A DNA stretch of 25,926 bases from a virus: IMG/VR virus record IMGVR_UViG_3300008735_000091, positions 1-25,926 of that record; one strand, written 5' to 3'. The position numbers were made by a program, and so were the translations under genes. Below, one piece after another: positions 22,655-25,926 of the stretch. The notes beneath the pieces are model-generated. The model saw only the letters and a program-made list of their open reading frames with translations. It had not been told where the DNA came from and made no database searches. Positions within the stretch are counted from its first letter, which is position 1, and each line of letters begins with the position of its first letter.

Positions 22655-22912
22655 TTATCTATACATACTTTCAGGTAATTTTGGGCTATGTTCGTCTTTC
22701 ATATACTGCATATACAAATTCATTTTCTCTTGATTAACTTTTTCGCTTAACATCATGATTGAAGCCTGTATTTCAAAAAATGTTAATTTTTCATCTTCAT
22801 CTCTTTCCCCTAATACCTTATCAAACCCATTATACAACTCATTTATGACATTCCATCGTGGTTCAGGAACATCGTCTTTTTTCTCTTCTTCTTTATCATT
22901 TTTTTCCGACAT
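22655..22912 (-). CDS. Acidic helical protein, 85 aa
   Basis: Begins SEKNDKEEEKKDD, then WNVINELYNGFDKVLGE, LTFFEIQASIMMLSEKVNQEKMNLYMQYMKDE: two or three amphipathic helices after an acidic, probably flexible start. Overlaps the upstream 55-aa gene by 17 nt and lies 3 nt before the zinc gene, so all three form one minus-strand operon. No family is recognised; a phage-like accessory or anti-host protein is possible. Confidence 0.55.
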   Translation of the reverse strand: MSEKNDKEEEKKDDVPEPRWNVINELYNGFDKVLGERDEDEKLTFFEIQASIMMLSEKVNQEKMNLYMQYMKDEHSPKLPESMYR

Positions 22913-23063
22913 TTTCCCTCACTATCCTATTTGTCTTAGCAAAAGTTATTAAATCGGCACCTAAAGTCGTAAACTGCTCTAGCAAAAAATTGTATTTTTG
23001 TTCTAATTTGGTGTACAAATCTAAGGGTATCATAGGCACTTCAGGCTTCTTTTTGTCAGGCAT
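22896..23063 (-). CDS. Small helical protein, 55 aa
   Basis: ATG at 23063 (MPDKKKPEVPMIPLDLYTKLEQ) to a TGA at 22896. It has a Pro-rich start and a helical rest (KYNFLLEQFTTLGADLITFAK). A TATA-like CTTAAATTAGGG lies 28-29 nt upstream on the minus strand, so it is the leader gene of the three-gene operon. Unknown function. Confidence 0.55.
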   Translation of the reverse strand: MPDKKKPEVPMIPLDLYTKLEQKYNFLLEQFTTLGADLITFAKTNRIVRENVGKK

Positions 23064-23140
23064 AATAATCATATATAATACCCTAATTTAAGTGTTTCTT
23101 TGGAAAAATTTAAATCGGTTAATAATTACCTATATATAGT
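23064..23140. promoter_or_regulatory. Divergent promoter region
   Basis: On the minus strand TTAAATTA from 23091 is 28 nt before ATG 23063. On the plus strand TTTAAAT from 23109 is 32 nt before ATG 23141. Both are weaker than the main TATA boxes. A CTATATATAG palindrome lies only about 12 nt before ATG 23141 and a TTATATATG word about 10 nt before ATG 23063, a paired pattern that could bind a regulator. Confidence 0.5.
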
Positions 23141-23398
23141 ATGAGTTTAAAAGGTGGTAATCTATCGGTGGATTTTAAAGTCCAACACGCTGATAATAGG
23201 GGCATATATTTTGAGGAAACTAATAGGTGTTTAATATTCCTACCCATGCATGAAACTATGGAAGACGTTATTAAGACAATAAACCATGAAGTATTCCATC
23301 ATTGTTTCACTGTAATAGACGAATCAGATAATATGGATGAACAAATGGAAGAAGACGTGATATTTAATCTACAGTGGGCAGAGTGGTCGATTGCTTAG
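23141..23398 (+). CDS. Small HExxH metallopeptidase-like protein, 85 aa
   Basis: Contains NRGIYFEETNRCLIFL, an amphipathic helix, then INHEVFHHCF with the zinc motif H-E-x-x-H, and an acidic C-terminal helix (MEEDVIFNLQWAEW) with a Glu that could be the third ligand. The layout is that of very small ImmA/SprT-like or WLM-type proteins found in phages. A peptidase of this size might cleave a repressor or bind DNA-protein adducts; it may also be structural only. Its end overlaps the minus-strand zinc gene by 35 nt. Confidence 0.55.
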   Translation: MSLKGGNLSVDFKVQHADNRGIYFEETNRCLIFLPMHETMEDVIKTINHEVFHHCFTVIDESDNMDEQMEEDVIFNLQWAEWSIA

Positions 23399-23570
23399 TA
23401 TAGAATCTTACTTTGTTTCTTACCAAACCATGACAGCATGAGCAACGCAATCTACCATCAGTTCTTTCTTCCCTGTAAAGATTTGTTTCTCCTATAAACC
23501 TTCTACAAGCTTGACAGTAGTGGTGTGCTTCAAACATTCTTTCAAACGTAGGGCAATGTCCATTACACAT
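23364..23570 (-). CDS. Zinc-ribbon protein, 68 aa
   Basis: Start ATG 23570 overlaps the stop of the upstream gene by 1 nt (TAATG). It contains HHYCQACRRFI, a basic/acidic loop, then LRCSCCHGLVRNK: C-x2-C and C-x-C-C, the 'CxCCxxxVR' ribbon common in small archaeal proteins. Cys3 and Cys6 near the N-terminus may add a site. It is likely a nucleic-acid or protein adaptor and is coupled to another zinc protein and to the VWA gene. Confidence 0.6.
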   Translation of the reverse strand: MCNGHCPTFERMFEAHHYCQACRRFIGETNLYREERTDGRLRCSCCHGLVRNKVRFYTKQSTTLPTVD

Positions 23571-23782
23571 TAAAAAAATTTCCCTCTACAACTCTCAGCT
23601 TTAGCCTTATGAACTTCCATCTTCTTAACATTCTTCCAGCAATCTGTACATAATATAAGTCTATCGAAATTAAGAAAGTTTGGTTGTTCTAACTTACTTA
23701 CTGACCTAGCATTTAATTTTTCTTTTTCCCTACTAGCTAGGTTTCCATTTTGAAATTTTAAACAAATATGACAGAATACCAT
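23570..23782 (-). CDS. Zinc-ribbon protein, 70 aa
   Basis: The frame has FCHICLKF near the N-terminus and LILCTDCWKNVKK after a 40-residue basic middle: paired C-x2-C knuckles forming one ribbon. It begins at ATG 23782, overlapping the previous stop by 1 nt (TAATG), and is followed by the 68-aa zinc protein with the same junction. Unknown function; a matched pair with its neighbour. Confidence 0.6.
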   Translation of the reverse strand: MVFCHICLKFQNGNLASREKEKLNARSVSKLEQPNFLNFDRLILCTDCWKNVKKMEVHKAKAESCRGKFF

Positions 23783-24030
23783 TATCTACCATCTTCTTTA
23801 TCAAATCCAGAGATACCAAAATCAACAATCTCATAAATAGTCTTACCTACTAACATTTCTTCTTGTATCTCATCAAATAATTTTTTAATATCATCTCTGG
23901 TTAGTTGTCTACACCTATTTTTTCTAACCAATTCATGTAATCCCTTAGCATCTTCAAACATACCAAAATGTTGCATTGTCATTAGGGCTACCAAATGTAA
24001 TATAAATTTCTCTCTATCATTTAATGTCAT
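23782..24030 (-). CDS. Helical protein, 82 aa, unknown
   Basis: TLNDREKFILHLVALMTMQHFG, then ELVRKNRCRQLTRDDIKKLFDEI and a C-terminal EIVDFGISGF. Predicted four helices. Start ATG 24030 overlaps the VWA gene stop by 4 nt (ATGA), the usual sign of joint expression. No motif assigns a family. Confidence 0.55.
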   Translation of the reverse strand: MTLNDREKFILHLVALMTMQHFGMFEDAKGLHELVRKNRCRQLTRDDIKKLFDEIQEEMLVGKTIYEIVDFGISGFDKEDGR

Positions 24031-25697
24031 TTTAACATCGTCCTTATTACCAATGATTTGAACTCCTTTATAATTCTTTCGGAAGCTTCATTAACACCAT
24101 TTGTATGTATGAATCTTGAGCCAAATATCTCTCGCATTAGTGGTATCTCACTCTTTTCTCCTATATGAATACACATTATATTAGGTGTGTGTTTTAATGC
24201 CCTCTGTAATGATTTCTGTGTCATTGTTATCAGTTGTTTAAGATAGAATCTATAGTTGTTTTTATGATATTGTGGGTGTCCATCTGTTAATATGATTATT
24301 AATTTCTTTTCTCCCCTCATTCTTTTAGCTGTTCTTACTGCATAGTCTATTGCTAAATGTGTAGGCGTTTCCCCACCATATCCACAATTCACACTCTTAA
24401 CATCATCATAATCTTCTATCTCTTCTATTGTTATTTTTCCCTCACTATTTGATGACCAAGTTTGAGCCTTTATATCAACATTATTTAACCCCTCAACCGA
24501 TTTAAATAATGTTCCAACAAGATTCCTTGCTGTACTTATTTTTCTTCCCTGCATTGAAGCTGATACATCTACACTTAGTAACAAACAAATACCCCTTTCT
24601 AATTTTTTGTCTATCAAACACTCGTTTAAATTCTTCATCTCTATTTTATTCATAATAAATGATTCTATATCTATCTCATTACCCTGATCGTTTATTCTTT
24701 CTCTTGGTATCATGGAGAGTTTTCTAAATAATTTTCTCATTGAATTAGATATTCTTTCATTATATGTTGCTTCAGCTTCAGGTCTATCTACATATCTAAC
24801 ATAACTAACATCATCATTATCATCTGTTCGGTTGGAATCACTTAACTTATCATTTATTTCTTTAATGATATCTTTACCATTTTCCTTTTCTTTCTTAATT
24901 TCTTCTTCTAAATCATCAGATATGTTATCCTGTAAGTCATTTACATTTTCTGGGGTGGCTTCATCTCCCATCCAATCTTTAGTTTGGTCAGTAACAAACA
25001 TCTGTCGAGGTATATTTTTATGGTCATCAAGAATATTATCTTCCCACCATTCATCTAACAATGGTTTTATTTTTAGCATTACTTTAATGCTACCAAACTT
25101 ACCTGTTAGTTCAACATCTTCTAATGCTTGTTTCATTGCATTGTAGTATTTATTTTTCTTCCATTTATCTCCTTGCATAAATCTTATCATAAGCATTACA
25201 TTAGGTGGAGAATCTTTAGTTGGTTTCCACTCCCATTTTTCTTTATGTATTTTCTCATCTACAAATATATATTCTCCTCGTTTTTTCCTCATCTTTAAAA
25301 ATCTTTTACCTGTTCCTAACCATATCTTTCCACCCAATGATTCTATCCTTGTATCTTCTAATAGGTTAAGAGTAAATTTATAATAAGTAAATTTATTTCT
25401 TTCATTTCTATTGTCAGTCCAACTCCCAAGAATATTATGTATTATTCTAAATTGACTATCAAATAATATATGCCAACACTCATGGTTTAATGCTGTAAAT
25501 GATTCAATTCCTTTTATTGCAGGGCTAGCTAATTTTATAATATATTGACTAACTATGTTATCTATTTTACCTGTTTCCTTAACAGAACTATCTTGTCCTG
25601 TTGTTAATTTTATATTACAGTTTTTTATATTTTCTATTATATCAATTAATGCCCTATTCCTTTCTGTGTCAGATACTAATTCTCTATCCCTAGTCAT
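24027..25697 (-). CDS. CobT-like VWA protein with N-terminal HExxH segment, 556 aa
   Basis: The C-terminal VWA domain (residues about 365-550) has a complete MIDAS: D377-x-S379-x-S381 (DVSASM), T446 (GGETPTH) and D472 (LTDGHP). It binds Mg and a partner protein. An N-terminal part has NHECWHILFD with H72-E73-x-x-H76, a feature shared by phage and archaeal VWA proteins related to CobT, which act with a MoxR/CobS-type AAA ATPase. A long acidic middle (residues about 255-300, EEEIKKEKENG) links them. The partner ATPase is expected next in the operon, past the right edge; it is not visible here. GAGGAAG lies before the ATG. Confidence 0.8.
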   Translation of the reverse strand: MTRDRELVSDTERNRALIDIIENIKNCNIKLTTGQDSSVKETGKIDNIVSQYIIKLASPAIKGIESFTALNHECWHILFDSQFRIIHNILGSWTDNRNERNKFTYYKFTLNLLEDTRIESLGGKIWLGTGKRFLKMRKKRGEYIFVDEKIHKEKWEWKPTKDSPPNVMLMIRFMQGDKWKKNKYYNAMKQALEDVELTGKFGSIKVMLKIKPLLDEWWEDNILDDHKNIPRQMFVTDQTKDWMGDEATPENVNDLQDNISDDLEEEIKKEKENGKDIIKEINDKLSDSNRTDDNDDVSYVRYVDRPEAEATYNERISNSMRKLFRKLSMIPRERINDQGNEIDIESFIMNKIEMKNLNECLIDKKLERGICLLLSVDVSASMQGRKISTARNLVGTLFKSVEGLNNVDIKAQTWSSNSEGKITIEEIEDYDDVKSVNCGYGGETPTHLAIDYAVRTAKRMRGEKKLIIILTDGHPQYHKNNYRFYLKQLITMTQKSLQRALKHTPNIMCIHIGEKSEIPLMREIFGSRFIHTNGVNEASERIIKEFKSLVIRTMLK

Positions 25698-25812
25698 TAC
25701 TTCCTCGTTTTTTTACATACCATTCATAATCACAATCATCACAGATATATGTTCTAAATCCTTTGGTTTCTCCTGACACCACATCTTTTGATCCACATCT
25801 CTTACACTTCAT
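25690..25812 (-). CDS. Zinc-ribbon microprotein, 40 aa
   Basis: MKCKRCGSKDVV, a Gly/Thr loop, then ICDDCDYEWYVKKRG: a two-knuckle ribbon (C-x2-C … C-x2-C) of the TFIIS/RPB9-like minimal type. Start ATG 25812 has GAGGAAAG upstream and overlaps the previous gene by 11 nt. Its last 8 nt overlap the VWA gene start (ATGACTAG), the same junction as in the terminase region. Confidence 0.7.
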   Translation of the reverse strand: MKCKRCGSKDVVSGETKGFRTYICDDCDYEWYVKKRGSND

Positions 25813-25926
25813 TTCTATCTTTCCTCATGTATATCTTTAACATAGCCTTAGCTCCTGAAGCCTTAGCCTTACCTGTCGTATTCTCAAACCAACATTCCAT
25901 GATAAGAGGATTGTTCTTAACATCAA
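25802..25926 (-). CDS. C-terminal end of an unidentified protein (partial)
   Basis: Open frame from the right edge to a TAA at 25802-25804. It encodes 40 residues (NNPLIMECWFENTTGKAKASG and a basic ending). Its stop lies inside the start region of the zinc microprotein. Not enough is visible to name it; a CobS-like ATPase further out is possible by context only. Confidence 0.5.
   Translation of the reverse strand, partial: DVKNNPLIMECWFENTTGKAKASGAKAMLKIYMRKDRNEV

Noticed and set aside
1-25926. tRNA or rRNA genes, integrase, insertion sequences
   Set aside because: No cloverleaf, rRNA segment, transposase or integrase motif was seen on either strand by reading; a dedicated scan was not possible.
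1-25926. GATC avoidance linked to the methyltransferase
   Set aside because: GATC occurs repeatedly (for example near 70, 1823, 2321 and 2447), so no obvious depletion is present.

Overview
The window reads as part of the genome of a tailed, double-stranded DNA virus (or a provirus) of an archaeon. The viral side is shown by a large terminase subunit with ATPase and nuclease motifs, a terminase-small-subunit-like gene just upstream, and tail or fibre proteins at the left edge. The archaeal side is shown by a full-length MCM helicase, a RadA recombinase and a Cas4-like nuclease. Most genes that begin a transcription unit have a TTTATAT-type TATA box starting about 29-30 nt before the start codon, as expected for leaderless archaeal mRNAs. 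Genes inside operons instead overlap their neighbours, and several have GGAGG/GAGGTG-type ribosome sites. The AT-rich composition, the degenerate cupredoxin-like secreted protein and the style of the zinc-ribbon proteins make an ammonia-oxidising thaumarchaeon (Nitrososphaeria) a plausible host. That host assignment is inference.

Layout. Positions 1-2308 (+) are the end of a tail module: a partial gene, a 590-aa protein built from about 23 copies of a 20-residue unit, a baseplate-like 116-aa protein and a tiny Cys/His protein. Positions 2341-6513 (+) hold a Cas4-like nuclease, a TGT/DpdA-like TIM-barrel protein, the terminase small-like subunit, a chain of five very small overlapping genes (one membrane, one C2H2 finger, two Cys-rich microproteins, one coiled coil) and the large terminase. 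Positions 6543-13525 (+) encode two large K/E-rich, probably disordered proteins, each with one Gly/Ala-rich helix, then a giant protein of about 1,168 aa carrying an ADP-ribosyltransferase-like domain. Its N-terminus is reached only by a -1 shift at an A AAA AAG site.

Positions 13551-15243 hold a zinc microprotein (+) and three minus-strand genes: a ribbon-helix-helix regulator, a secreted metzincin protease and a phage-type DNA adenine methyltransferase. A 36-bp bidirectional promoter separates these from positions 15280-22544 (+). That block contains zinc-ribbon proteins, a secreted cupredoxin-like protein, a phosphoesterase, a winged-helix protein, an RHH-like gene coupled to MCM, RadA and two small PD-(D/E)XK-type nucleases. 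From 22520 to the right edge most genes are on the minus strand: small helical and zinc-ribbon proteins and a CobT-like VWA protein with an N-terminal HExxH segment. One small HExxH protein lies on the plus strand.

How it fits together. The right half supplies replication and recombination (MCM, RadA, nucleases) and regulation. The left half supplies DNA packaging and virion parts. The ART-domain protein lies in the late region, so it could be a virion-borne host-modifying enzyme. The most unusual features are the density of tiny zinc-binding genes (at least eleven), the run of identical 8-nt start/stop overlaps joining some of them to the terminase, and the frameshift site in front of the ART protein. 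No portal or major capsid gene is recognisable, and no tRNA, rRNA, CRISPR array or insertion sequence was seen.
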